In this document: one piece after another, positions 19,629 through 27,760 of the stretch
Numbering within the stretch: position 1 is the first letter of the stretch
Layout of the letters: each line of letters starts with the position of its first letter
Assembly (NCBI RefSeq): GCF_000769405.2
Contig: NZ_CP053439.1
Coordinates: forward strand, 1-64,000
Length of the DNA stretch: 64,000 nucleotides
Reading direction: 5' to 3'
From: Rhizobium brockwellii
Lineage (GTDB): Bacteria; Pseudomonadota; Alphaproteobacteria; Rhizobiales; Rhizobiaceae
Notes under the pieces: generated by a model
Seen by the model: only the letters and a program-made list of their open reading frames with translations
What the model was told of the DNA's origin: nothing
The model's database searches: none
Made by a program: the position numbers and the translations under genes

Positions 19629-19902
19629 CTAGAGCCTTTCCTGGTCAGATTGCAGCATTCTGTTGGCTCAAACTGAGTCGAATGCTCGACCGGCCGGCGC
19701 GCGTCGTAGCCAAGCTCTACGGCCAAGCCGGCCGATCGAGCAGGCGGCCCGTTTCAGCCAACCCGAAGGGCCGGGCATCTTTGCGCCAGGGCAGAGGCGA
19801 TCGGCTCGGACGTACCAAAAGGTATGCCCTTCGCCAATCGCCTCTGCCCTGACAAAAACCTGCTCCGGCAGAATGCTGCAATCTGACCAGGAAAGGTTCT
19901 AG
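19629..19902. repeat. 274-bp inverted-repeat (MITE-like) element with cloverleaf potential
   Basis: The ends 19629-19662 and 19869-19902 are 34-base inverted repeats with one mismatch, beginning CTAG. Inside are two more inverted repeats: 19684-19697 with 19728-19741 (14 bp, one mismatch) and 19787-19801 with 19837-19851 (15 bp, perfect), so the whole unit can fold as a cloverleaf. It has no transposase gene. The right end overlaps the plsC stop codon (19899-19901). It resembles the non-coding intergenic mosaic elements known from Rhizobium, but the exact family was not identified. Confidence 0.8.
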
Positions 19903-20696
19903 GAGATTTCCCGCCCGCGCAGGCGGCTGTTCAGGAGGTTGCGGATGCGCAAGGCGATCGTCGCGCTCACCTCCTTGCGGCTGGTCTCGGCGCAGTAATC
20001 CACCGCCTCGCCGAAGGAAACTTCGGCGTCGATGGCGCCGCAGCGCACGATGTCGATGAGATGCGGCAAGAGGTCGAGATCCCCTGGCCAGGCCGCGAGC
20101 CGCCGATGATAACGCCCCATGGCGATGCCGTGCACCCTGGTATAGGCAACCGCCACCGGCTGCACCACGACCGTTCCCGTCGGCGAATAAGGCACCGCCA
20201 TCGCGGCGGCGCCGAACAGCGAGGACTTGACCTCGAGCAGCCGGTTGCCGTCCGAGGTCGTGCCTTCGGGGAAGAGCACGACGATCTCACCGTCGGCCAT
20301 GCGCCCGGCGATCTCGTTTGCCTGATGGCCGGTCTTGCGCCTTTCCTCGCGTACGACGAAGACGCTCTTCTGCAGCTTGGCGAGCGTGCCGAAGATCGGC
20401 CAGTCGCGTACCTCGATCTTGGCGATGAAGACGACGTCGGCAACGGCCGACATCACCATGATATCCAGCCAGGAGGAATGGTTGGAGCAGAGCATCAGCG
20501 GCCGGCGATCTTCCAGCTTGCCCGTGACGCGGACGCGGATGCCGAGGCAATAGCAGACGATCCGGTGCCAGGTGCGCGGAAGCCTGCGGCGCAGCCGCCA
20601 GTCGAACCGCAGCGCCAGTACCTGCAGCGGTATGAGCACGATGCTGACGGCGAGGATAACGACCGCGGCGAAGGCGATGCGCAGCCAGGCGATCAA
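19899..20696 (-). CDS. plsC: 1-acyl-sn-glycerol-3-phosphate acyltransferase
   Basis: PlsC makes phosphatidic acid, the precursor of membrane phospholipids. The 265-residue protein has an N-terminal membrane segment (AFAAVVILAVSIVLIPLQVL), the catalytic NHSSWLD (HxxxxD, about 92-98), the substrate-binding FPEGTTSDGNRL and a basic C-terminus. The stop codon (TAG) is supplied by the end of the adjoining 274-bp repeat, so the last residues may have been altered by the insertion. It follows mur/fur by 27 bases. A role in ornithine lipid acylation (OlsA) is an alternative, as OlsA belongs to the same family. Confidence 0.9.
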   Translation of the reverse strand: MIAWLRIAFAAVVILAVSIVLIPLQVLALRFDWRLRRRLPRTWHRIVCYCLGIRVRVTGKLEDRRPLMLCSNHSSWLDIMVMSAVADVVFIAKIEVRDWPIFGTLAKLQKSVFVVREERRKTGHQANEIAGRMADGEIVVLFPEGTTSDGNRLLEVKSSLFGAAAMAVPYSPTGTVVVQPVAVAYTRVHGIAMGRYHRRLAAWPGDLDLLPHLIDIVRCGAIDAEVSFGEAVDYCAETSRKEVSATIALRIRNLLNSRLRGREIS

Positions 20697-20723
20697 ATGC
20701 TGGTCTCCCGGGCTGCCATTGCT

Positions 20724-21152
20724 TCAGAGATCTTCTTTCTTCAGCGGAACGCCGTAGAGCTCGAGGCGGTGGTCGACCAGCCGGAAGCCGTGCTCGCGGG
20801 CGATGCGCTCCTGCAGCGCTTCGATCTCCGGCGAGCGGAATTCGATGACCGTACCGGTCTTCAGGTCGATAAGATGGTCGTGATGTTCTTCCGGCACTGT
20901 TTCATAGCGCGAGCGTCCGTCGCGGAAGTCGTGGCGGGCGATGATGCCGGCATCCTCGAACAGTTTCACGGTGCGATAGACGGTCGAGATCGAGATCTTC
21001 GCATCGACTTTCACCGAGCGGCGGTAGAGTTCTTCGACGTCGGGATGGTCTTCCGAGTCTTCCAGGATGCGCGCGATAACGCGGCGCTGCTCGGTCATGC
21101 GCATGCCGCGTTCGGTGCAAAGCTCCTCAAGGGTCTTGGCTACATCAGTCAT
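20724..21152 (-). CDS. mur: Fur-family metalloregulator (Mur, manganese-responsive in rhizobia)
   Basis: The 142-residue protein has the Fur winged helix (TEQRRVIARILEDSEDHPDV and ISISTVYRTVKLFEDAG) and the metal-site segment EEHHDHLIDLKTG. It lacks the C-terminal CxxC zinc pairs of E. coli Fur, as is usual for alphaproteobacterial members. In Rhizobium and Sinorhizobium this protein is known as Mur and represses sitABCD in response to manganese, while RirA controls iron. Start 21152 (MTDVAKTLEEL) is chosen over 21185 because the extra 11 residues are not family-like; the ribosome binding site is weak. Confidence 0.88.
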   Translation of the reverse strand: MTDVAKTLEELCTERGMRMTEQRRVIARILEDSEDHPDVEELYRRSVKVDAKISISTVYRTVKLFEDAGIIARHDFRDGRSRYETVPEEHHDHLIDLKTGTVIEFRSPEIEALQERIAREHGFRLVDHRLELYGVPLKKEDL

Positions 21153-21234
21153 CGCCGGCCTATAGAGATATTCGTGTTTCGACAACGCCGCACGGCATTT
21201 GCGCCGGCCTGCATGTTATCTCGCTGCCAGGGAA

Positions 21235-21735
21235 CTACCGAAGAACGCGCTTCATGACAAGCGCCGTGGAGAGGGCGCCGTTTTCTTGTTTGTAATAACC
21301 CTGACGTTCGCCGACCTTTTCGAAGCCGAGCTTGCGGTAGAGGCCAAGCGCTGCCGTATTGCCGTTATCGACCTCAAGAAACATGCTCTCGCCGCCGCGC
21401 GACCGCGCTTCCCGCATCGCCGCCTGCATCAGCCGCCAGCCAAGCCCGGCACGGGCGACCTTCGCCTGCACGGCAATGGTCAGGATCTCCGCCTCGCCGG
21501 CGACATGGCGGGCAAGAATGAACCCCGGAAGCGGCTTTTTCAGGATGGCATTGGTCTGGCGCGCGACGAAGCCGAAGACGGTATCCTGCATCAGCAGGCC
21601 GTGAAATTCACCGTCGCCCCAGGGCCGGGCGAAGCGCTCGCCGTGCAGGACGGCGACATCGCGGCAATCTTCGCGCTCCATGGCGATGATCTCGAATTCC
21701 GGTTTCAGCGTCAGATAGGCTTCCAGCATCGTCAT
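21235..21735 (-). CDS. rimI: Ribosomal-protein-alanine N-acetyltransferase RimI
   Basis: The 166-residue GNAT enzyme has the acetyl-CoA loop RAGLGWRLMQAAM (about 100-112) and the C-terminal FLEVDNGNTAALGLYRKLGF typical of RimI, which acetylates the N-terminal alanine of ribosomal protein S18. It overlaps the tsaB end by 4 bases; the tsaB-rimI pairing is conserved widely in bacteria and supports the assignment. Confidence 0.9.
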   Translation of the reverse strand: MTMLEAYLTLKPEFEIIAMEREDCRDVAVLHGERFARPWGDGEFHGLLMQDTVFGFVARQTNAILKKPLPGFILARHVAGEAEILTIAVQAKVARAGLGWRLMQAAMREARSRGGESMFLEVDNGNTAALGLYRKLGFEKVGERQGYYKQENGALSTALVMKRVLR

Positions 21736-22394
21736 ACTCGTCGCGCAATTGCGTACCCGGCCTGCGGCTTGGCATCGGGTCCGCGCAGATAAAGGGGCTT
21801 CGGCTTTCCGGAATCGGGGGAGGCGGCAGCGCCCAGGCGCGCCACGATGGAGATCGGGAATCTGTTGGTGTGATCGCCGCCGGCGTCGGCCTTCAGGAGG
21901 GGCGTCGCCGAACCGGTAATCTCGCCGTCGAAGCCGGCAGCAAAAGCCTGCGCTTCCGCAACGCTGACTGCCCGTGGCGCGTCGAGGGGCGAACCGTCGG
22001 CTGCGAAGGATTGAAGATAAATTTCGTCCCGCTTGGCATCCATCGCCGCCAGCACGGCGCGATGAGGCGTCTTGTCGCGCTGGGCTGATGCCATGACTTC
22101 GAGCGTGGTGATGCCGACGGCCGGCACATTGAGGGAAAGCGCAAAACCGCGGGCTGCGGCAACACCGACGCGGATACCGGTAAAGGAGCCGGGACCGATG
22201 GTGACGGCAAGGCGGTCGACATCCGAAAGGGCCAGTCCCGCCTGATCGAGTGCGCGATCGACGATACCAATCAGATGTTCAGCATGCCCCTTGCCGATCA
22301 TGTCCGATGCCTCCCCCAGCACCGTATTCCTGCCGCTGTCATAGACGGCGGCAGCGCAGTCCACACCCGCCGTGTCGAGCGCCAGAATGATCAT
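21732..22394 (-). CDS. tsaB: tRNA threonylcarbamoyladenosine biosynthesis protein TsaB
   Basis: TsaB is the dimerisation partner of TsaD in making t6A37 of ANN-decoding tRNAs. The 220-residue product starts MIILALDTAGVDCAAAVYDS and carries GPGSFTGIRVGVAAARGFAL (about 68-87), both typical of the ASKHA-fold TsaB/TsaD group; the zinc-binding HxxxH of TsaD is absent. It overlaps rimI, probably as one transcript. Confidence 0.95.
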   Translation of the reverse strand: MIILALDTAGVDCAAAVYDSGRNTVLGEASDMIGKGHAEHLIGIVDRALDQAGLALSDVDRLAVTIGPGSFTGIRVGVAAARGFALSLNVPAVGITTLEVMASAQRDKTPHRAVLAAMDAKRDEIYLQSFAADGSPLDAPRAVSVAEAQAFAAGFDGEITGSATPLLKADAGGDHTNRFPISIVARLGAAASPDSGKPKPLYLRGPDAKPQAGYAIARRV

Positions 22395-22482
22395 GCCATC
22401 AATTTCCGAATAAACCAGTGTCGCCTATCGATAAATCCGTTCGGCCGAACCCGAGATGAACGGCCGGACGAATTTAGGATTT

Positions 22483-23049
22483 TTAAGCGGCAATCACTTC
22501 CTCCACTTCCGGAACGAAATGGCGCAGCAGGTTCTGCACGCCGTGCTTCAGCGTTGCCGTCGAAGACGGGCAGCCGGCGCAGGAACCCTTCATGTTCAGA
22601 TAGACCTTGCCGTCCTTGAAGCCGCGGAAGGTGATGTCGCCGCCGTCCTGGGCAACGGCCGGGCGCACGCGGGTCTCCAGAAGCTCCTTGATGGTCAGCA
22701 CGATCGATTCATCGCCTTCGTCGAAGAATTCGTCGCCGGCATCGGCGTCTTCGGAAAGGATGGAGGCATCGCCCATGACCGGCTTGCCGGACATGAAGTG
22801 CTCCATGATCGAGCCTAATATAGCCGGCTTAAGATGTTGCCAGTCGGCATTGTCCTTGGAGACGGAAATGAAATCATAGCCGAAATAGACGCCGGTGACG
22901 CCTGATATTTCGAACAGGCGGGCGGCGAGGGGCGAAGCTTGAGCCTCCTCTGTGCTGCGGAACTCGGCCGTGCCGTTTTCCATCACCACCTTGCCCGGCA
23001 GGAACTTCTGCGTGGCGGGATTCGGCGTGGCTTCGGTCTGAATGAACAT
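22483..23049 (-). CDS. nfuA: NifU-like iron-sulfur cluster carrier (Nfu family)
   Basis: The 188-residue protein has an N-terminal Nfu_N domain (MFIQTEATPNPATQKFLPGK) and a C-terminal NifU domain with the cluster-binding GSCAGCPSSTATLKHGV (CxxC, about 155-171). Such proteins carry [4Fe-4S] clusters to target enzymes. Start 23049 is chosen because the four-codon upstream extension from 23061 itself contains the GGAG ribosome binding site, 6 bases before this ATG. A repeat-rich gap separates it from the usp gene. Confidence 0.93.
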   Translation of the reverse strand: MFIQTEATPNPATQKFLPGKVVMENGTAEFRSTEEAQASPLAARLFEISGVTGVYFGYDFISVSKDNADWQHLKPAILGSIMEHFMSGKPVMGDASILSEDADAGDEFFDEGDESIVLTIKELLETRVRPAVAQDGGDITFRGFKDGKVYLNMKGSCAGCPSSTATLKHGVQNLLRHFVPEVEEVIAA

Positions 23050-23157
23050 CTGGTTCTCCATGCGGCCGGCCCATGGTTTCGGCCGTCTTTAGAATTCTTC
23101 AAAAGAAGATAAGCCGATTGACGGCTCTAATCAAGAGACTTGTACTCAAGAAATGCT

Positions 23158-23258
23158 GGAACAGGATGATTTTTAGGCCCAGTCGGTCTAAAATCAGAAT
23201 CCTGTTCTAATCTAAATAGTTAGAGCGTGATTTCATCTGAAAACCGCTCGCACGTTTC
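23158..23258. repeat. Palindromic intergenic repeats between nfuA and usp
   Basis: An imperfect inverted repeat spans about 23158-23210: GAACAGGATGATTTTTAGGC pairs with the complement of TAAAATCAGAATCCTGTTC. It is directly followed by a second AT-rich segment beginning TTAGAGCGTGATTTCATCTG. Both look like dispersed repeats of Rhizobium intergenic regions; neither codes for protein. Single copies only are seen in this window, so family membership rests on recall. Confidence 0.55.
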
Positions 23259-23259
23259 G

Positions 23260-23751
23260 CTAACAGAGGGCGTCGATTTCCTCGTTGGTCAGCGTATCCG
23301 GCAGCACGGTGACCGGGATCGGAAACGCCGCCGCGCGGCCGGCGACCGAGGAGACCAACGGCCCTGGACCTTCCTTCGCCGAACCGGCGGCCAGAACCAG
23401 GATAGCTACATCGCGGTCTTCCTCGATCACGGCATTGATCTGTTCGGCAGCACCGCCCTCGCGGATCACGACCTCAGGCTCGATGCCGATGGTTTCGCGC
23501 ACGATCTGGGCGATCTTGGCAACGACCGCCTCGGCCTCTTCGCGCGCTTCGGCCCGCATGATCTCTTCGACGCCGAGCCATTGCTGGAAATCCCCATCCG
23601 GGATCACATAGAGCAGCACCAGCCCGCCATTAGAATTCTTCGCGCGCCGGCCGGCATAATGAACGGCGCGTTGGCATTCGGGTGTGCCGTCGATCACCGC
23701 CATGAATTTGCGGCGGTGACCTTCGAGCCGTGAGAGTCGCTTCGATACCAT
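23260..23751 (-). CDS. Universal stress protein (UspA) family
   Basis: The 163-residue protein has the Usp core: VIDGTPECQRAVHYAGRRAK at the start, VLLYVIPDGDF, and the C-terminal AGSAKEGPGPLVSSVAGRAA that corresponds to the ATP-binding G-2x-G-9x-G(S/T) region, here slightly varied. It may be a nucleotide-binding stress protein. It sits between nfuA and trpS on the same strand, with 106 bases to trpS. Confidence 0.88.
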   Translation of the reverse strand: MVSKRLSRLEGHRRKFMAVIDGTPECQRAVHYAGRRAKNSNGGLVLLYVIPDGDFQQWLGVEEIMRAEAREEAEAVVAKIAQIVRETIGIEPEVVIREGGAAEQINAVIEEDRDVAILVLAAGSAKEGPGPLVSSVAGRAAAFPIPVTVLPDTLTNEEIDALC

Positions 23752-23857
23752 GGCGCGGACTCTGACACCCGAAGCGGAAAATTTGCAAGTCCAGTTTTTC
23801 CTCTTCCCTTATGGGAAGATCCTCCTCTCCCGCGACAGGGAGAAGAGGAGATTTACC

Positions 23858-24922
23858 TCAATAGAGGAAGCCGATGACGTCGCGCACTTGGCGCATCGTC
23901 ACCTCGGCTCGCGCCCTTGCGCGCTCGCCGCCCTTGCGCAGGATCGCGTCGATATGGCTGGTATCGTCCATCAGCCGGCGCATTTCACCGGTGATCGGCG
24001 CCAGCACGTTAATTGCCAGGTCGACCAGCGCCGGCTTGAAGACGGAGAATTGCTGGCCGCCGAATTCGGCAAGCACGTCCGCCTTCGACTTGTCGGCGAG
24101 TGCGGCATAGATCGCCACCAGATTGTCGGCTTCCGGACGGCCCTGCAGCCCGTCGATCTCGCTCGGCAATCCATCAGGATCGGTCTTGGCCTTGCGGATC
24201 TTCTTCGAGATCGCGTCCTCGTCGTCCATCAGGTTGATGCGCGAGAGGTCGGAAGGGTCCGATTTCGACATTTTCTTGGTGCCGTCGCGCAGCGACATGA
24301 CGCGCGGCGCCGGCCCGCCGATCAGCGGCTCGACCATCGGGAAATAGGCATGCACCGGCTCGTTGCCGACGGTAATGTCGACGCCGTAGCCGGTCCTGCT
24401 GATATGCTCGGCATAGTCGAGGTTGAACTTCATCGCGATGTCGCGGGCAAGCTCCAGATGCTGCTTCTGGTCCTCGCCAACCGGCACATGGGTGGCGCGA
24501 TAGACGAGAATGTCGGCGGCCATCAGGCTCGGATAGGCGTAGAGGCCGAGCGAGGCCTGCTCGCGGTCCTTGCCGGCCTTGTCCTTGAACTGCGTCATCC
24601 GGTTCATCCAGCCGATGCGGGCAACGCAGTTGAAGATCCAGGCGAGTTCGGCATGCTGCGGCACGGCCGACTGATTGAAGACGATATGTTTTTCCGGGTC
24701 GATGCCGGCGGCGATGAAGGCGGCGGCGATCGAGCGCGTCTGGCTCGGCATGTCCTCGTGCACAAGCTGGGCGGTGAGCGCATGCATGTCGACGACGCAA
24801 TAGATACAGTCATTGCCTTCCTGCAGCGCCACGAACCGGCGGATCGCGCCGAGATAATTGCCGAGATGCAGATTGCCGGTCGGCTGTACGCCGGAGAATA
24901 CGAGTTTCTTGAATTCGCTCAT
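23858..24922 (-). CDS. trpS: Tryptophanyl-tRNA synthetase
   Basis: This class I synthetase charges tRNA-Trp. The 354-residue protein has the HIGH-type motif [19 protein letters not shown] (about 9-27) and the KMSKS motif [14 protein letters not shown] near 210. Normal length for the family. It follows murJ in gene order but is separated by a VOC gene, an M15-like gene on the other strand and a repeat. Confidence 0.97.
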   Translation of the reverse strand: MSEFKKLVFSGVQPTGNLHLGNYLGAIRRFVALQEGNDCIYCVVDMHALTAQLVHEDMPSQTRSIAAAFIAAGIDPEKHIVFNQSAVPQHAELAWIFNCVARIGWMNRMTQFKDKAGKDREQASLGLYAYPSLMAADILVYRATHVPVGEDQKQHLELARDIAMKFNLDYAEHISRTGYGVDITVGNEPVHAYFPMVEPLIGGPAPRVMSLRDGTKKMSKSDPSDLSRINLMDDEDAISKKIRKAKTDPDGLPSEIDGLQGRPEADNLVAIYAALADKSKADVLAEFGGQQFSVFKPALVDLAINVLAPITGEMRRLMDDTSHIDAILRKGGERARARAEVTMRQVRDVIGFLY

Positions 24923-24949
24923 GTCGTCCTCAATAGGCTGGTGGAGGGC

Positions 24950-25050
24950 CTACAGCGCCGCGCGTCTTTTCAGACGCGCAAAGGACGCTGTAACATTCTA
25001 AATTGCTGCATAATTCCTTAAGTCGCTTCCGACTTAAGGAATTATGCAGT
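24950..25050. repeat. Palindromic repeat family A, copy 1 (complete)
   Basis: Two adjoining palindromes make up 101 bp. The first has outer arms TACAGCG/CGCTGTA and inner arms GCGCGTC/GACGCGC. The second is a perfect 20-bp stem running from 25007 to 25050 around a CTTC loop. A near-identical copy lies at 54869-54973 and shortened ones at 42254, 44463 and 49999. It lies upstream of trpS. Confidence 0.85.
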
Positions 25051-25115
25051 GGGCTCTGCGCCCATGTTGCTAACGCGGCGGCTTATGCACGGCCGACCGG
25101 TCGCAATCAAGGGGT

Positions 25116-25514
25116 TCAGGCAGCAGTGTGTTGGATCAGATCGAAAGTGTTGCCGTAGGGATCCGCAAAGACCGCAACCGTGCCGTAAACCTCGTGACGC
25201 GGCTCTTCCAGAAAGCGCACACCGGCTGCCAGCATCGCGGCATGGTCGCGGGCGAAATCGTCGGTCTTCAGAAAGAAGCCGACACGCCCGCCGGTCTGAT
25301 TGCCGATGGCCGTGCGCTGCGTCTCGTCTGCCGCCTGCGCCAGCAGAAAGGCGGCTCCATCCCCACCCCTCGGCTTCACCACCACCCAGCGCTTGCCCTC
25401 CGGCTGCGGCTCGTCCTGAAGGCAAGCGAAACCGAGGCCATCGCAATAAAAAGCCTTGGCGCGGTCGTAGTCGTCGACGACGAGGGTGACGAGGAAAAGA
25501 GACTGGATCGACAT
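25116..25514 (-). CDS. VOC family protein (glyoxalase/bleomycin resistance fold)
   Basis: The 132-residue protein contains the VOC repeats SLFLVTLVVDDYDRAKAFYC and VAVFADPYGNTFDLIQHT, with likely metal ligands in the terminal DPYGNTFDL segment. Substrate unknown. Start 25514 (MSIQSLF) has GAGG 6 bases upstream; the open frame runs further upstream but is not conserved-looking. It is divergent from the M15-like gene. Confidence 0.88.
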   Translation of the reverse strand: MSIQSLFLVTLVVDDYDRAKAFYCDGLGFACLQDEPQPEGKRWVVVKPRGGDGAAFLLAQAADETQRTAIGNQTGGRVGFFLKTDDFARDHAAMLAAGVRFLEEPRHEVYGTVAVFADPYGNTFDLIQHTAA

Positions 25515-25702
25515 GTGCTGCCTCGCATTTGAGATGTTTATTCCAGTTGTGAGCAGCAATTCCCCGGATTTTAAGCCGAATTGATCAACTGTCTTACTCA
25601 CAATTGAGTATAAAATTTCACAAAAAAGCTTTTTTTGAACCGAAAATCCTTCGCCTGGTGCCGGCGCCGATGGGGCTGCCGCGGTCGCCGATCGGAGAGA
25701 CC

Positions 25703-26131
25703 ATGCAGAACGCAATTTTGCTCACCCTAGCAGGCCTTTTCGCCTTTCAATCAGCAACGGGTGCCGTCGGTCAAGATATGAAAGGGCATGCCGTTCATCT
25801 TGCAAAACATCAGGCACGTCTCGCCTACACGGTCCAGACCGTCAGCGTTCGTGCCGGCTGCTTTCCAGGGCGCCTGCGAGCGGTCCTGTCGCATATTGCT
25901 GCGACGACCGGCCGACGCCCTGTGATCACCTCGGGCCACAGGCCGCATCCCCGCCGCCATGGGTCCCTGCATGGAAAATGTCTGGCGGCCGATATCAGGA
26001 TGCCCGGCCTGTCGGAGCGCACGATCATTGCTGCCGCAAGAGGCGCACCGGGCATCGGCGGCATCGGCAGCTATTGCAACGGCATCATCCATGTCGACGT
26101 CGGACCGCAAAGGCGATGGGTGGATTGCTGA
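25703..26131 (+). CDS. Secreted M15-like (D-Ala-D-Ala carboxypeptidase fold) peptidase
   Basis: The 142-residue product has an N-terminal signal-like hydrophobic stretch (MQNAILLTLAGLFAFQSATG). The rest resembles the M15 zinc peptidase fold: VITSGHRPHPRR, then SLHGKCLAADIRM with likely zinc ligands His and Asp, and GIIHVDVG with the third ligand. In the usual HxxGxAxD the glycine is cysteine here. It ends RRWVDC. It could be a periplasmic peptidoglycan-modifying enzyme or a degenerate relative. GGAG lies 5 bases before the ATG; an upstream 25604 codon would break the signal peptide. Confidence 0.75.
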   Translation: MQNAILLTLAGLFAFQSATGAVGQDMKGHAVHLAKHQARLAYTVQTVSVRAGCFPGRLRAVLSHIAATTGRRPVITSGHRPHPRRHGSLHGKCLAADIRMPGLSERTIIAAARGAPGIGGIGSYCNGIIHVDVGPQRRWVDC

Positions 26132-26155
26132 AGCAATTTCCGGGAAAGGGCGGCC

Positions 26156-27736
26156 TCAACCGTCCTTTGCCGGCGCCGGCTTGCGGTTCAGATTGCGCCG
26201 GATCATGCCGAGATTTGCCCCGCCGACCAGGAAGGCGGCGGCGAAATAGATCAGCATGGCGATCGCAATGAGCAGCCCGAGGGTGCCGATCTTGGTGAGA
26301 AGCGGCGCGCCGGAAGCAAGCGATGGCGCCCAATATTGCTTGAGGAAGACGATGGCAGCACCCATGATGGCGGCGGCAACGATCAGCAGGGCGGTGCGCT
26401 TTGCCAGCGCCCATTCCCATGTCAGGTGACCGCGGCGCAAAAGCGTGGCGAACAGCAGCACGGTGCTGATCCAGCCGGCGGTGGCTTCGGCAACCGCGAT
26501 GCCGGGCGCGCCCATATAGGGAAAGAGGGTGAGCGCCGTGGCGCAGTTGGTCGCAACCGCGATGGCCGAAAAACGCATCGGCGTCTTGGTGTCTTCGCGG
26601 GCATAGAAACCGGGCTGCAGCGCCTTGATCAGCACGAAGGCCGGCAGGCCGATGCCGTAAATCGCCAGGATCGAGCCGACGACGGCGGTGTTCTCTTGAT
26701 GGAAGGCGCCGCGCTCGTAGAGCACGCGGATGATCTCGTCGGAGAGGATCCAGAGCGCGAAGGCGGCAGGGATCGTCAGGAACAGCACGAATTCGATCGA
26801 GCGGTTCTGCAGGTTCCCGGCCTCGCGCAGGTTGCCTCCCTTCAGCGCCCGGGCCAGTTCCGGCAGAAGCACCACGCCGACGGCGACGCCGACGACGCCG
26901 AGCGGCAGCTGATAGATGCGGTCGGCATATTGCAGCGCTGCGATTGCGCCGTCGCGGGACGACGCGATCGCCTGGCCGATCAGCTGATTGATCTGGGTGA
27001 TGCCGCCGGTCACCGCCGCCGGCACCGCCAGGATCAGCAGCCGCTTGACATTAGGCGTCATCTTCGGGAAGCGGAAGCCGATGCTCATGCCGGCCGCAAG
27101 CACGCCGACATAGACGACGGCAAGCTGCAGGACGCCGGCGGCAAGAACGCCCCAGGAGAGGTACCAGGCGGTCGCCAGCGGATCGGCGCCGGTATAGAGC
27201 GCATAAAACAACGCCCCGATCATCACCACGTTGAGGAAGACGGGCGCGATGGCGGCGGCGAAGAAATGATGCAGCGAATTCAGCATGCCGCTCATCATCG
27301 CCGTCAGCGACATGCACATCAGATAGGGAAACATCACCGCCGCCATGCGGATGGTGATCGAGAACTTTTCGGGATCGTCGGCAAAACCCGGCGCGATGAC
27401 GAAGCGCACCAAGAGCGGCATGGCAAGCTCCATCACGATGGTGATGAGGAGCAGCACCGAAAACAGCACGCCGAAGACTTCTTCCGAAAAGCGCTTGGCG
27501 CCATCGGTGCCGTTCGCCTCGATCTCCTTGGCAAAGAGCGGCACGAAGGCGGCGTTGAAGGCGCCCTCGGCAAACAGCCGGCGGAAGAGATTCGGAAAGC
27601 GGAAGGCGGCATAGAAGACGTCGGCCATCGGTCCGGTACCGAGGGCCGCAGCCATCAGCGTTTCACGGGCGAAGCCGAAGATGCGGCTGCCGAGGGTGGC
27701 GCCGCCGACGGTCGCGAATTTCTTGACGAGGCTCAT
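26156..27736 (-). CDS. murJ: Lipid II flippase MurJ
   Basis: MurJ flips lipid II across the inner membrane for peptidoglycan synthesis. The 526-residue polytopic protein has about 14 membrane segments and the family landmarks GSRIFGFARETLMAAALGTG near 16-35 and NLFRRLFAEGAFNAAFVPLF (about 49-68). It follows glnD by 25 bases, a neighbourhood seen in other Rhizobiales, so they may share a transcript. Confidence 0.95.
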   Translation of the reverse strand: MSLVKKFATVGGATLGSRIFGFARETLMAAALGTGPMADVFYAAFRFPNLFRRLFAEGAFNAAFVPLFAKEIEANGTDGAKRFSEEVFGVLFSVLLLITIVMELAMPLLVRFVIAPGFADDPEKFSITIRMAAVMFPYLMCMSLTAMMSGMLNSLHHFFAAAIAPVFLNVVMIGALFYALYTGADPLATAWYLSWGVLAAGVLQLAVVYVGVLAAGMSIGFRFPKMTPNVKRLLILAVPAAVTGGITQINQLIGQAIASSRDGAIAALQYADRIYQLPLGVVGVAVGVVLLPELARALKGGNLREAGNLQNRSIEFVLFLTIPAAFALWILSDEIIRVLYERGAFHQENTAVVGSILAIYGIGLPAFVLIKALQPGFYAREDTKTPMRFSAIAVATNCATALTLFPYMGAPGIAVAEATAGWISTVLLFATLLRRGHLTWEWALAKRTALLIVAAAIMGAAIVFLKQYWAPSLASGAPLLTKIGTLGLLIAIAMLIYFAAAFLVGGANLGMIRRNLNRKPAPAKDG

Positions 27737-27760
27737 GCGTTGGGGCTCATGCGTTTAGGC

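Noticed and set aside
23809..23852. Terminator after trpS
   Set aside because: CTTCCC-TTAT-GGGAAG and a neighbouring purine/pyrimidine hairpin exist, but no T-run follows on the minus strand.
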